This document shows, piece after piece, positions 26,255 through 33,516 of a DNA stretch of 64,000 nucleotides. The number at the start of each line of letters is the position of its first letter. Position 1 is the first letter of the stretch. The notes below the pieces were generated by a model. That model did no database searches and had not been told where the DNA came from. It saw only the letters and a list, made by a program, of their open reading frames with translations. This stretch comes from GCA-2748575 sp965222725 (GTDB lineage Bacteria > Pseudomonadota > Gammaproteobacteria > Pseudomonadales > Ketobacteraceae). The stretch covers positions 1,922,001-1,986,000 of the forward strand of contig OZ244969.1 of NCBI GenBank assembly GCA_965222725.1, in the 5' to 3' direction. The translations under genes were made by a program, and so were the position numbers.

Positions 26255-26722
26255 TTAAGTAGCTCTGCTAAGAAATCGCTCCATATCCGCGGAAAGTGGT
26301 CGGGCAATATCAAATTTACCAAACTTACTGAGAAATATGGGCCAATTTCTAGAGAGGATCCCACTGTGCCTAAAAAACGGATGAAGCCATATCCAATCGA
26401 GTTCCCAATTTGGTTCGGAACCTTCCCTCTCCCGCCATCTGAATAGACCGCCACCGTAGAGTCTGTAAGGTGTTGGCTCGTCTTCTTCTAACAGGTCATA
26501 TGCTAATTTTGTAAATAGGAAACCCATGTATGTGCCCGGACCCTCCAAGTGTTCACTGGCTTGATACTGAATGAAGTCGAATTTAAGTTCGCGTTTGAAG
26601 TAATATGCGAATGTCTGTAGTTTTCGTCGCAGATCGTATGCTGAATTTTTATCAATAAAGATAAGATCACTTGGTGAGTGATAGTCAATTGATGTTGGGA
26701 GAGTTATTGTAAAATCGTCCAA
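26255..26722 (-). CDS. Hypothetical protein, possibly GNAT-fold
   Basis: The 155-aa product lies on the opposite strand between the two immunity genes. It contains FYFKRELKFDFIQYQASE-type mixed segments, a YGGGLFRWRE strand and a C-terminal LDWIWLHPFFRHSGILSRNWP stretch, which resembles the acetyl-CoA-binding turn and the following helix seen in some acetyltransferase-fold proteins. The match is suggestive only. No ribosome site stands out before the ATG at 26722. A 79-codon frame on the other strand over the same bases is a shadow. Confidence 0.55.
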   Translation of the reverse strand: MDDFTITLPTSIDYHSPSDLIFIDKNSAYDLRRKLQTFAYYFKRELKFDFIQYQASEHLEGPGTYMGFLFTKLAYDLLEEDEPTPYRLYGGGLFRWREREGSEPNWELDWIWLHPFFRHSGILSRNWPIFLSKFGKFDIARPLSADMERFLSRAT

Positions 26723-26931
26723 TACTGTTACCTGTGCATATTTCGTAAAATATTCATGGCAGAATGCTGCTATATATTATTGTCTCTCCATAAGGAAAAG
26801 AATGGAAGCCATTTCGTTGTAAGCACTTTTTATCGTTGCATTGAGCTATATGCACTATAAGCCTGACTCGAATACCGGGTGTTCAAAAAGGGCTTTCGTG
26901 GGGTTTTCGCTGCAATAGATTGCGAGTGGGG

Positions 26932-27024
26932 CGCAACCACTTGCGTCAACAAATCGATAGGCAGAAAACTGAAGATATTTCTTTCAAAGGTTCCGTGCTT
27001 TACAATCTAAAGGCAGGAAGATGA
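26932..27024 (+). pseudogene. Remnant of a second AHH-effector C-terminal tail
   Basis: Just before the second immunity gene, 30 codons in one frame (from RNHLRQQIDRQK to LKAGR) end in a TGA that overlaps the immunity ATG exactly as in the intact pair. Aligned without gaps, it shares about 11 of 30 positions with the last 30 residues of the intact AHH ORF (RNHLQNQSTEQK ... LRIGQ), including RNHL, QK and the ten bases AACCACTTGC. The rest of the effector is missing. It looks like the tail of a displaced toxin. The remaining sequence of 26723-26931 holds nothing else recognisable. Confidence 0.55.
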
Positions 27025-27644
27025 CTGATTTTAATGAAGAGTATTTTATTATTCTTGAGAATGATAAACCGTGCTACCCGACGTTAGCTGCTAAAGGCTC
27101 TACTTCGGACCGACCCTACGGGCGGCGAGAGCTGAGCCGGGGTGGGCCCCCTTTGATGTTCATTGATGGGTTTCGGGATGAGCACCTTAGAGATGGGGTA
27201 AGAGAAGTGCTGACAGACGTGTTGTTTGACGGTGCTAATATGGTTGTAACATCAAAAATAAAAAATGGTCTGGAGCAATTTGATATTGATGGCCTTCAGT
27301 ATTATCCCGCAATATATATCGATAATGCAGGCACCTGGCACGAAGACTACTGGTACCTGAATTTTTATAAGAGAATTGATTGCTGGGACAGGAAGTTATC
27401 GGCTTACGATTCCGATTTTGATGAAAGCGATCCACACAACTTTGCAGATGTGGATAAATACAGCCTGGATGCCGACAAGCTAGCGAAGATCCCTGAAAAG
27501 AAGCGAATTATGTTCAAGATGGGGCGTTCCACCGGTCAATATATATTTGCACATAAAAAAGTTGCAAAGTTTCTTTTGCTGGAACAGATCCCCAGTATGA
27601 AATTATTCAAAGTCTCGGAATTTGAAGAAGGCGATCAGTTGTAG
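27021..27644 (+). CDS. Second (orphan) immunity protein, paralog
   Basis: The 207-aa product is a clear paralog of the 25469-26092 immunity protein: equal length and aligned blocks such as DVLFDGANMVVTSKIKNGLEQF, YPAIYIDNAGTWHEDYWYLNF, CWDRKLSAY, KYSLDADKL, IMFKMGRS and FAHKKVAKF. A ribosome site (AAAGGCAGGAAG) precedes the ATG. No intact toxin stands before it, only a 30-codon tail remnant. In polymorphic toxin loci such extra immunity genes protect against toxins of related strains or record replaced effectors. Confidence 0.75.
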   Translation: MTDFNEEYFIILENDKPCYPTLAAKGSTSDRPYGRRELSRGGPPLMFIDGFRDEHLRDGVREVLTDVLFDGANMVVTSKIKNGLEQFDIDGLQYYPAIYIDNAGTWHEDYWYLNFYKRIDCWDRKLSAYDSDFDESDPHNFADVDKYSLDADKLAKIPEKKRIMFKMGRSTGQYIFAHKKVAKFLLLEQIPSMKLFKVSEFEEGDQL

Positions 27645-27675
27645 GGGTGTCAGATTTAGTCTGAACTAATACACT

Positions 27676-27930
27676 TTAACTCTCATTTTTGCCGATCAAT
27701 TTCCATTCAATTTTGTAGCCCTTAGCTATACCGACGCCCGAGTCCAAGCCAGACTCCAAAATCACATCAACTCCCTCATCCTCAAGAGGATCGTCCAGGG
27801 GCTCCCCGTCAGAATGGCAAGATGAAACATCTACACACTCGCCATCCTCAAACTCTGCATGGAGCTCATAGGTAGATACAAGTTCATCGTTTTTATAGAT
27901 TAGGACCCTAAAATCCTTATCAACGTCCAC
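27676..27930 (-). CDS. Small acidic cassette protein, hypothetical
   Basis: The start is set to GTG at 27930, which follows an AAAGGAAG ribosome site; the longer frame up to 28050 would read straight through an attC-like site. The 84-aa product is acidic, with strands such as DFRVLIYKNDELVSTYELHAEF, a Cys-containing turn and GIAKGYKIEWKLIG. No family recognised. It is the last (most distal) gene of the minus-strand cassette series. The region after its stop shows no further attC-like site. Confidence 0.6.
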   Translation of the reverse strand: MDVDKDFRVLIYKNDELVSTYELHAEFEDGECVDVSSCHSDGEPLDDPLEDEGVDVILESGLDSGVGIAKGYKIEWKLIGKNES

Positions 27931-27954
27931 AGCACTTCCTTTATTTTGAATATG

Positions 27955-28023
27955 TGAGCAAGACCAAGCTGAACGCCCCGAACAGGGGCGCCACCAGGCG
28001 TCCCACAGCTTAGGCTTGTTAAA
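27955..28023 (-). other. attC-like recombination site (between cassettes)
   Basis: Read on the minus strand the site begins at the stop codon of the 28019 gene (TTTAACAAGCC), contains GGACGCCTGG and GGCGCCCC, and ends near GGTCTTGCTC. The arms AAGCTG/CAGCTT and CAAG/CTTG pair, and the inner GGACGCCTGGYGGC is shared with the site at 30478-30556. The R' box is not canonical (TTGCTC in place of GTTRRRY). Confidence 0.55.
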
Positions 28024-28612
28024 GCCTTTGGCACCAAGACTCAGCCTCATTTACATACGCTTTATAAAACTGCAGCCCCAAATATGCTATTGAAACAGGA
28101 TGCAAATCACGTATTCTTTCTCTTAAGTGATGCCAAGGTGGATTGTACCACTTCCCTCTATTTTTAAACCTGACCACTTCTGGATCGGCGGGAACGAGCC
28201 TGGCATCAAAGTCAAGCAAAATGTCAGGCGAATCCAAATCTATGGTCAATGTACCATTTTCCAATTTTGAGGATATGGAATTTAAATGAAACCCTCGACC
28301 AAGCTTATCGGCGACCATAACTTTTAGAGGCTTCGCTACCGTTACAGAAACACTATGCATTTCTGCATTCCTCGCCTGCCTTAAAAATATCAACAAAGGG
28401 TCCTTCTTTCTAAGCTCTGTATAGGGTTTGTGCCACTGCTGGAATCCTTTTCTTTGTTTAAGAGTTCTTTCGGTGAACTCCCATGCTCTTTCTATCCTAA
28501 ACAAATAATTTTCCCAATTTTCCTGGAAGACCTGAAAAGACGTAGTGTTTTTCATTTCTTCTAATGCATTCTCAGCAATATTTAAGTCTTTTTGTGGTCC
28601 TGACAAGAGCAT
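28019..28612 (-). CDS. Hypothetical cassette protein
   Basis: The 197-aa product is soluble and has a helical N-terminal half (ENYLFRIERAWEFTERTLKQRK, LLIFLRQARNAEMHSVSV) and a C-terminal half with beta strands and YNPPWHHLRERIRDLHPVSIAYLGLQFYKAYVNEA. The RNAEMHS stretch recalls HEPN-like and other helical domains that carry R-N-x-x-x-H; here it is R-N-A-E-M-H, so a HEPN-type RNase motif is possible but unproven. The stop codon lies in an attC-like site, as in integron cassettes. It probably shares a cassette or transcript with the PIN-like gene upstream. Confidence 0.6.
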   Translation of the reverse strand: MLLSGPQKDLNIAENALEEMKNTTSFQVFQENWENYLFRIERAWEFTERTLKQRKGFQQWHKPYTELRKKDPLLIFLRQARNAEMHSVSVTVAKPLKVMVADKLGRGFHLNSISSKLENGTLTIDLDSPDILLDFDARLVPADPEVVRFKNRGKWYNPPWHHLRERIRDLHPVSIAYLGLQFYKAYVNEAESWCQRL

Positions 28613-28677
28613 AATATTTTCTAAATTCAGATATATCGAATAATCATAGCCAATAGACTAAGTTTTCATCTTAAGTA

Positions 28678-30015
28678 TTAGGCACCATTAATTTTCTCAG
28701 AGTCATACCTGCACAATTGGCACTTAAAGTCATCCTCAAGATAGCATCCTAAAAGAGACTCATCGTCAATATAGCCATTCCCACTGCAGGTTGACCCCTC
28801 TTCAACTGGGCCAATAACACCTTCACACGGAACATCTTCGATTAAAGGTTGAATACACTTCTCGTAATGATGCTTCTGCCTTGGTGAAAGTTCCGAAATA
28901 TTCCCATTGTTACCGATTAAAAGTTTAGCCACCCCTACAGATGCACTGCAATCTAGCCCATTTTCATCCGCAAGCCGTTCTATGAGCTCTACAGAATTAT
29001 TAACAATATGACTGAGAACTTCGATATTCATAGCTTCCTCCTGATTTAACGTCGCAAACAAGGGCGCCGTCCTGCTTGATTTGCCTTGTATGCTTTTCTT
29101 TTCAATAAGTATTGGTTTAGTAGCGATCCCTAGGTGCTCATAAATTGCTTCAGCTCTGCTGAATAGTTTTTCATCTCTAGTTAGAAGCACATAACAAAAT
29201 GCGCCCATAGATATATGTACCGCATCGCTCGACACATTAGGAATCTTCGATGTCTTTCGAGATTTTTTCTCTGCTTTATACCCAATGATATCAAAGACAC
29301 TACAACAACCCAGTATCCCTAGATAAATCGGCCATTCAGAATATTCCCCTTTTATACTTGGGTGGGGATCGAAGCCGAAAAATTGAGATAATGTTACGCT
29401 AGGAAACTTTTTAGAAACTATGCTCCATAGCTGATTGATTATGGCTCTCCCTTTTACATCACCAATAGACCCTTTTACATCACCATATTCAGCACGATTT
29501 CTATTAACATCATTACCATGTTCAATTAATTGCTCTAGCATCCCATTCCACTGTGGAGTAGTTGCATGTAAACGCTCCATAATAACCCCTCTTGATACTG
29601 GAGCATCTTTTAATAATTGGGTTAGTTCCGTTTGCAATGATGGCAATATGGCTTCCAACTCAACCACACTAGCCCCGCCGTTAAACCAAGCTATAAGAGC
29701 ATTAAAAACCTCATCATCAAAATGTACTTGCCCAGTATTTTCAATAAATTCTTCATATACGGTAAACACTGGCCTAGCATCTATGGATGCGCCATTGGTA
29801 AACCTTTCATGCTCATCGAGCTTTACTGATATACAGACGGCTTTAGCTTTATCAAGAATTTCCAAATATTGATCAGGGTTCTTTGAGCGTGCGATTTCTC
29901 TAAAATGCTCTTTGGAATAGATCCATTCATATTCATCATGCGGAATTAAATCAAAAAGGCCTTCCAAAGCTAAACCTAAAATATTCTGGTCAATGTAAAC
30001 ACGAGGCTTTTCCAT
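28678..30015 (-). CDS. PIN-like nuclease-fold protein, 445 aa
   Basis: The N-terminus VYIDQNILG and the later SSDAVHISMGAFCYVLLTRDEKLFSRAEAIYEHLGI fit the acidic residues of the PIN-like fold (first Asp at the end of strand 1, later D-x-x-H and T-x-D-x-x-L-x-x-R-A). Between them lies a long insertion. A Cys-rich C-terminus (CSGNG, CQLCRYD) may bind metal. A short in-frame duplication (GDVKGSIGDVKG) is visible, encoded by a 21-bp tandem repeat near 29450-29490. Such proteins cleave RNA in several toxin and defence settings. The gene follows a collapsed attC-like site and lies within the cassette series; its cellular target is unknown. Confidence 0.6.
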   Translation of the reverse strand: MEKPRVYIDQNILGLALEGLFDLIPHDEYEWIYSKEHFREIARSKNPDQYLEILDKAKAVCISVKLDEHERFTNGASIDARPVFTVYEEFIENTGQVHFDDEVFNALIAWFNGGASVVELEAILPSLQTELTQLLKDAPVSRGVIMERLHATTPQWNGMLEQLIEHGNDVNRNRAEYGDVKGSIGDVKGRAIINQLWSIVSKKFPSVTLSQFFGFDPHPSIKGEYSEWPIYLGILGCCSVFDIIGYKAEKKSRKTSKIPNVSSDAVHISMGAFCYVLLTRDEKLFSRAEAIYEHLGIATKPILIEKKSIQGKSSRTAPLFATLNQEEAMNIEVLSHIVNNSVELIERLADENGLDCSASVGVAKLLIGNNGNISELSPRQKHHYEKCIQPLIEDVPCEGVIGPVEEGSTCSGNGYIDDESLLGCYLEDDFKCQLCRYDSEKINGA

Positions 30016-30026
30016 AGTTTCCCTGT

Positions 30027-30045
30027 AGCTAACGTTGGCGTTTAC
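30027..30045 (-). other. Short attC-like end between cassettes
   Basis: On the minus strand, GTAAACGCC runs straight into AACGTTAGCT. The right half (GCG/CGTTAGC) equals the end of the site at 30478-30484, but the central palindromic part of a full attC is missing. It overlaps the stop codon of the 30042-30464 gene. Probably a deleted or fused site. Confidence 0.4.
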
Positions 30046-30464
30046 TTTTTATCTGATAAAGCTGAATTGTTTGTGGGAACCAAAAGCATGAAGTGTTCTT
30101 TATGTTTTTCAGCTATTCTTCCTTCCTCAACCCACTTTTCCACTGTCGCAGCGGTAAAACTAGGCTCTGAAAAATTTATATGTTTAATGGTATCTTTAAA
30201 AACATCTTGACTGAAAGCATCGGCTTTAGCGAGCGCTTCAAGAACCTCAGGCTTAAAGCTGTTAGAATGACATTTTTTATAGGTCGACAATGCCAGCTGC
30301 ATATTCCCTGATGCATTGTTAGACTTTGCATATAAAGACCATGCTTGAGCACAAATAGCGTTTTGCAGCTTTAATTTTTCGATAGACTGGTATTTTGCAT
30401 AAGCTAACCCTGCCAATCCAATTAGGACGCCTGCGGCACTAAAAATATCTTGTAGAGTCATCAT
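30042..30464 (-). CDS. Membrane-anchored hypothetical cassette protein
   Basis: The 140-aa product has a single N-terminal membrane segment (IFSAAGVLIGLAGLAYAKY, ~6-25) followed by a helical, soluble domain with repeated Lys/Ala/Ser-rich helices. No family was recognised. It stands between two attC-like sites, so it is a typical one-gene cassette. The start ATG (30464) is preceded by an AAAGGATTATG leader. Function unknown; a single-span anchor next to a PIN-like and an HNH protein would fit an effector or helper of a defence set, but that is only a guess. Confidence 0.6.
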   Translation of the reverse strand: MMTLQDIFSAAGVLIGLAGLAYAKYQSIEKLKLQNAICAQAWSLYAKSNNASGNMQLALSTYKKCHSNSFKPEVLEALAKADAFSQDVFKDTIKHINFSEPSFTAATVEKWVEEGRIAEKHKEHFMLLVPTNNSALSDKK

Positions 30465-30477
30465 AATCCTTTTTTAA

Positions 30478-30556
30478 AGCTAACGTTCGCGACAAGGGAG
30501 CCGCCAGGCGTCCTAAGCCCCCAAGGGGCGATTTTGGTTGCGATTGTTATGTTAAT
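30478..30556 (-). other. attC site (cassette boundary)
   Basis: Read on the minus strand it opens with TTAACATAACAATCGCAACC, holds GGACGCCTGGCGGC and closes with GTCGCGAACGTTAGCT. The outer arms TAAC..TCGCAAC and GTCGCGA..GTTA pair as in attC, the R' core is GTTAGCT (fits GTTRRRY), and the stop codon of the HNH gene lies inside the left arm. This is the clearest of the series. Confidence 0.75.
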
Positions 30557-31458
30557 TGCTGCGATATATTGATGGTTATATCATCACCTTTTACCCAGTC
30601 TTTGCCAGACAAATCAATTGCCATTTGGGTACACCCATATTGATCATTCTGATCTTCAGAAGGAATGGGAAATAAAGGTATTCTAGTTATTCTTTCTGGC
30701 CCCTCCGGGATTGCAATTTGGAAAACTGCACATCCAAAAGAGATAAAAAGCATAGCATAAGGGTTATCTAGACTTGAACTCTCTTTCCTTACGAAGAGCA
30801 TCGCGGATGACCCAACTCCAAAACTTGGTCCCAATAAAACTCTTTCAACCAAAAATAATGGCGAAGTAAAAATAGTTCCAGTTTCTCGATTCATTAACCA
30901 ATCAATATGCTGGGAAAAATTAGGTAAAAGCTCGATAGGCACTATAGATAACGCCATTTTTACCAAGGTTTTATAAACTGCCAAAGGGATATAAGGCTCC
31001 CTTTCTATAGTCATTAAATGAGAATCCTGTGTATTCTCTTTAGGCACAAGAATCTTATTCACATCACCATCAATTTTTAGGGTTCTATTTTCTTTATCTA
31101 CTTTTAATTTGCTTTCCTTGTCTCTGGTTTTATAACCAGGAGGCCTTTTCTTACCCTTTACACCGCCTAATATTCGAAAGACTTTGCTATATTTGTCAAA
31201 GCTATTCTCAATCTCTTCGGAGAAATACTTATTACACTCATCACATTCTTCCAATAGAATTACACGCTTATTGCCTATAGCTTCAGGTATCGCATGTGCA
31301 ATTGTTTTAAACGAAGTCTGACTTTCGTCTTTTCCACAGAAACGACATTTCCGCGATTGCCTTGTTCCTATAAAGATCTTCTCTCCGACGTCTAGCCTTT
31401 CTAAGAAAATTATGTCGTAGCATTCTTCAAAGCCTTTTAATCTTTCAGCGAATTCCAT
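30547..31458 (-). CDS. HNH endonuclease-like cassette protein
   Basis: The start is placed at ATG 31458; upstream codons in the same frame belong to the IS element and a C homopolymer. The 303-aa product begins MEFAERLKGFEECYDII and carries a zinc-binding HNH module: CRFCGKDESQ, then TIAHAIPEAIGNKRV, then CDECNKYFSEEIEN, i.e. C-x2-C ... H ... C-x2-C-N. The H-A-I-P-E and C-N residues fit an HNH_5-type active site. The C-terminal half (beta-rich) is of unknown role. The gene sits in a cassette, ends inside an attC site, and has its leader disrupted by an IS3 element about 30 bp upstream, so its expression may now depend on the IS. Confidence 0.65.
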   Translation of the reverse strand: MEFAERLKGFEECYDIIFLERLDVGEKIFIGTRQSRKCRFCGKDESQTSFKTIAHAIPEAIGNKRVILLEECDECNKYFSEEIENSFDKYSKVFRILGGVKGKKRPPGYKTRDKESKLKVDKENRTLKIDGDVNKILVPKENTQDSHLMTIEREPYIPLAVYKTLVKMALSIVPIELLPNFSQHIDWLMNRETGTIFTSPLFLVERVLLGPSFGVGSSAMLFVRKESSSLDNPYAMLFISFGCAVFQIAIPEGPERITRIPLFPIPSEDQNDQYGCTQMAIDLSGKDWVKGDDITINISQQLT

Positions 31459-31460
31459 TG

Positions 31461-31475
31461 CCCCCCCCCCCCCCC
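31461..31475. repeat. Homopolymer of 15 C (15 G on the coding strand)
   Basis: Fifteen C in a row lie two bases before the HNH gene ATG (31456-31458), between it and a GGAAAG ribosome site. On the mRNA this puts a G15 run in the Shine-Dalgarno spacer. Length changes by slipped-strand mispairing would alter spacing and translation, a known mode of phase variation. A base-calling or assembly artefact is also possible. Confidence 0.8.
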
Positions 31476-31516
31476 TTTCCGGAAACTGATCTTCCCCAGA
31501 AAAAGTAGACACAGTT

Positions 31517-32389
31517 TTAAGCGCACATACGCTCATATTCCTGCTCAAATACATTCGGGCTTTTATAACCCAGATAACTATGCCGACGCTGGCTGTTGTA
31601 AAACATTTCAATATACTCAAACACACAAGCATAAGCTTCCTGCTTGGTGGTGACATCCTCTGGGTAGAGTGCTTCTACTTTGAAGCGCGCAAAGAAGGAT
31701 TCCATCGCCGCATTGTCCCAGCAATTGCCTTTTCTGCTCATGCTGGGCTGTACCCCCTCGTCATACAACAGCGCCTGGTATTCGCCTGATCGATACTGCA
31801 CACCACGATCGGAATGCAGTATTAACCCCGGTTCAACATTGCGTGCCGCCACAGCCATTTCAAATGCATCTATGATCAATTGATTGGTCATGGTGGTATC
31901 CAGTGACCAACCGATTATCTTGCGAGAGAACAAATCCATCACCACAGCCAGATACACAAAGGCCTTCTCTATCTTGATGTAAGTGATATCTGAGACCCAC
32001 TTTTCATCTGGTCGGCTCGCTGTAAAATCTCGCCTCAACAGATTATCACTGACATGATTATGTGCCAACACGTCTGGAAAATAGTTGTAGCCTTTCCCAT
32101 TTCGAGCCATAAGCCCTTGTTCTGACATGATTTTGGCCACAGTATTCTCGCTTATGGCAAACCCTGACTCATTAAGCTCCAGCGTCATTCGAGGTGAACC
32201 ATAACGAGATTTAAGCTCATGAAAGCGCTTCACCAACAGTCGCTCAGCTTCTAGCTTTCTCAAATCCCGAGCACTGGGCTTTCGATTCCGCCATTTATAG
32301 TACCCCGAACGACTGACCTTCGCCCATTTACACATCTTGGCCACAGCATACTGGCCGCGCAATGAATCAATGAAAGCGTACTTCACCAC
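31517..32389 (-). CDS. IS3-family transposase OrfB (DDE integrase)
   Basis: The 290-aa product has an N-terminal HTH_21 part (YGSPRMTLELNESG, VAKIMSEQGL) and an rve catalytic core with the DDE residues: Asp in KWVSDITYIK, Asp in LILHSDRGVQY and Glu in NAAMESFFARFK. It opens with GTG and overlaps orfA by 7 bp in the -1 frame. The frame is open back to the slippery A6G in orfA (32416-32422), so the active enzyme is probably OrfAB made by -1 frameshifting, as usual in this family. Confidence 0.95.
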   Translation of the reverse strand: MVKYAFIDSLRGQYAVAKMCKWAKVSRSGYYKWRNRKPSARDLRKLEAERLLVKRFHELKSRYGSPRMTLELNESGFAISENTVAKIMSEQGLMARNGKGYNYFPDVLAHNHVSDNLLRRDFTASRPDEKWVSDITYIKIEKAFVYLAVVMDLFSRKIIGWSLDTTMTNQLIIDAFEMAVAARNVEPGLILHSDRGVQYRSGEYQALLYDEGVQPSMSRKGNCWDNAAMESFFARFKVEALYPEDVTTKQEAYACVFEYIEMFYNSQRRHSYLGYKSPNVFEQEYERMCA

Positions 32390-32700
32390 TTGTCTTTGCT
32401 GAAGTACGCCGTCGCCTTTTTTAGAAATTCGTTTTCCTCTTTGAGATCAGCAATCTCACGCTTGAGTTTACGAACTTCCTCACTCTCTTGCTTGGAATAA
32501 TCGACACCGTTCATACTGTTGAACTGCTTCTCCGACAATCGCTTATATTGACGACGCCAATTATAAATCTGTCCAGGGTGAATCCCTAACTCTTTTGCCA
32601 CTTCAGCTGCGCTGGTGTTGGGATCTTCAGAACGGCGAACAGCCTCTCTTCGAAAATCCTCGGTATAGTGGTTGTATTTGTTTTTACGCTTTTTAGGCAT
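32383..32700 (-). CDS. IS3-family transposase OrfA (helix-turn-helix)
   Basis: The 105-aa product is a HTH_Tnp_1 protein: YTEDFRREAVRRSEDPN, VAKELGIHPGQIYNWRRQYK, followed by a leucine-zipper-like coiled coil (EVRKLKREIADLKEENEFLKKA). It binds the IS ends and controls transposition. Near its 3' end the sequence AAAAAAG (minus strand, 32416-32422) is a typical slippery site for the OrfAB frameshift. Its ATG at 32700 lies about 50 bp inside the right inverted repeat. Confidence 0.95.
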   Translation of the reverse strand: MPKKRKNKYNHYTEDFRREAVRRSEDPNTSAAEVAKELGIHPGQIYNWRRQYKRLSEKQFNSMNGVDYSKQESEEVRKLKREIADLKEENEFLKKATAYFSKDKW

Positions 32701-32758
32701 TGTTAATACACCTCGTTAGTTGGTAGTGAGGTGTCTACTTTTCTTGGGGAACTTGGAA

Positions 32759-32823
32759 ACATAACGCCCGCGTAATAGGAGCGTGCTTGCGAGCGTCCTA
32801 AATGACGCGTTTTTTATGTGATG
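32759..32823 (-). other. attC-like site next to the IS element
   Basis: On the minus strand it runs from TCACATAAAAAACGCG to CGCGGGCGTTATGT, much like Vibrio-type repeats (left ATAA..AACGC, right GGGCGTTATG). AACGCG and CGCGGGCGTT pair, and the centre has the inverted GGACGCTCGC..GC part. The core GTTATGT lies at 32759-32765, and the IS target GGAAAC touches it. It follows the stop of the 32825-33481 gene. Confidence 0.65.
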
Positions 32824-32824
32824 A

Positions 32825-33481
32825 TTACAGCACAATTTGGGCACCATCATATGAATTCTTTGACTGATCTCTATGAACCGGTCCATAAGCTATTTCTCTA
32901 AGATCACCCAAATACAAATCATCAATTGGTCCTTCAATATCAGGCTTATCTATTGCCACCCTGAACTCTTCTTGATGGCAGAATATATTTCTTTTTCTAA
33001 AAGCGCCGACTTTACCTTCATATGTATTTGGGCAAAAATACTTCACATAGTCTGCCTTATACCTAAGATTAAGTTCTTTAAGCCTAGAATCTAAACGCTC
33101 CATAAAGGCATTAGCATTATGGATGAGAACAAAGTACTCCCCAAATTCATCCCATAAGCGTTCGTCAAATACTTTCCCCTCAGCAGAACGTGATATTGAC
33201 TCTTCGCTAAGTACATACAAACAAAAAATATGTGAATATTCTGGAGCTCCCTCTCTCATACAAAAAGGGGCCGCTATTTTAAATTTTCTACCATCAATTT
33301 CTATCGATGCCCCTTCGTGTTGATGATAGCTACTAGCTAACTCAAATTTATCAAACTGCCCAACAGCCTCATTTTCACATCCGAAAAAAAAGTCTGCTGT
33401 ATTGACATACACTCGGCCATTTTCAACAAAGTCAATTAGGTGTGCTTTTATTTTCGCGAATTTTATCAAGCAGTCACGCAT
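32825..33481 (-). CDS. Hypothetical cassette protein (218 aa)
   Basis: The 218-aa soluble product opens with IKFAKIKAHLIDFVENGRVYVNTADFF, continues with a HQHEGASIEIDGRKFKIAAPF segment, YSHIFCLYVLSEES, and ends in CHQEEFRVAIDKPD and DLREIAYGPVH. The opening line (name-x-F-x-x-NGR-x-Y-x-N-x-x-x-F-F) recurs in a family of uncharacterised proteins often found beside mobile elements, but I cannot name it. It is bounded by attC-like sites on both sides and so is a single-gene cassette. A GGGAAG ribosome site precedes the ATG. Confidence 0.6.
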   Translation of the reverse strand: MRDCLIKFAKIKAHLIDFVENGRVYVNTADFFFGCENEAVGQFDKFELASSYHQHEGASIEIDGRKFKIAAPFCMREGAPEYSHIFCLYVLSEESISRSAEGKVFDERLWDEFGEYFVLIHNANAFMERLDSRLKELNLRYKADYVKYFCPNTYEGKVGAFRKRNIFCHQEEFRVAIDKPDIEGPIDDLYLGDLREIAYGPVHRDQSKNSYDGAQIVL

Positions 33482-33495
33482 TAACTTCCCTCATC

Positions 33496-33516
33496 ACATA
33501 ACATTTAAGCGTTTAT
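33496..33516 (-). other. attC-like end at the array edge
   Basis: On the minus strand TATAAACGC is followed by TTAAATGTTATGT, where GTTATGT (33496-33502) matches the core of the neighbouring site. A perfect ATAACAT/ATGTTAT pair also links 33496-33502 region with 33566-33572, so a longer site of about 75 bp is possible. It overlaps the stop of the truncated ORF next to it. Confidence 0.4.

Larger units (their letters stand above)
31487..32756 (-). mobile_element. IS3-family insertion sequence, about 1.27 kb
   Basis: The element encodes OrfA and OrfB transposase parts and has inverted ends: TTCCCCAGAAAAAGTAGACAC at 31492-31512 and its counterpart GTGTCTACTTTTCTTGGGGAA at 32731-32751 (2 differences in 21). 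Both outer flanks carry GGAAAC (31481-31486 and 32755-32760), so a 3-6 bp target duplication is likely and the exact end is uncertain by a few bases. It has landed at the edge of the attC site and just before the HNH gene. All parts look intact, so it is probably still active. Confidence 0.85.

Noticed and set aside
26207..26446. 79-codon plus-strand frame downstream of the first immunity gene
   Set aside because: Overlaps the minus-strand 155-aa gene, has no ribosome site and no recognisable pattern.
29449..29492. Short tandem repeat inside the PIN-like gene as a possible regulatory repeat
   Set aside because: It is an in-frame duplication of a few codons (GDVKG) and is explained by the coding sequence.
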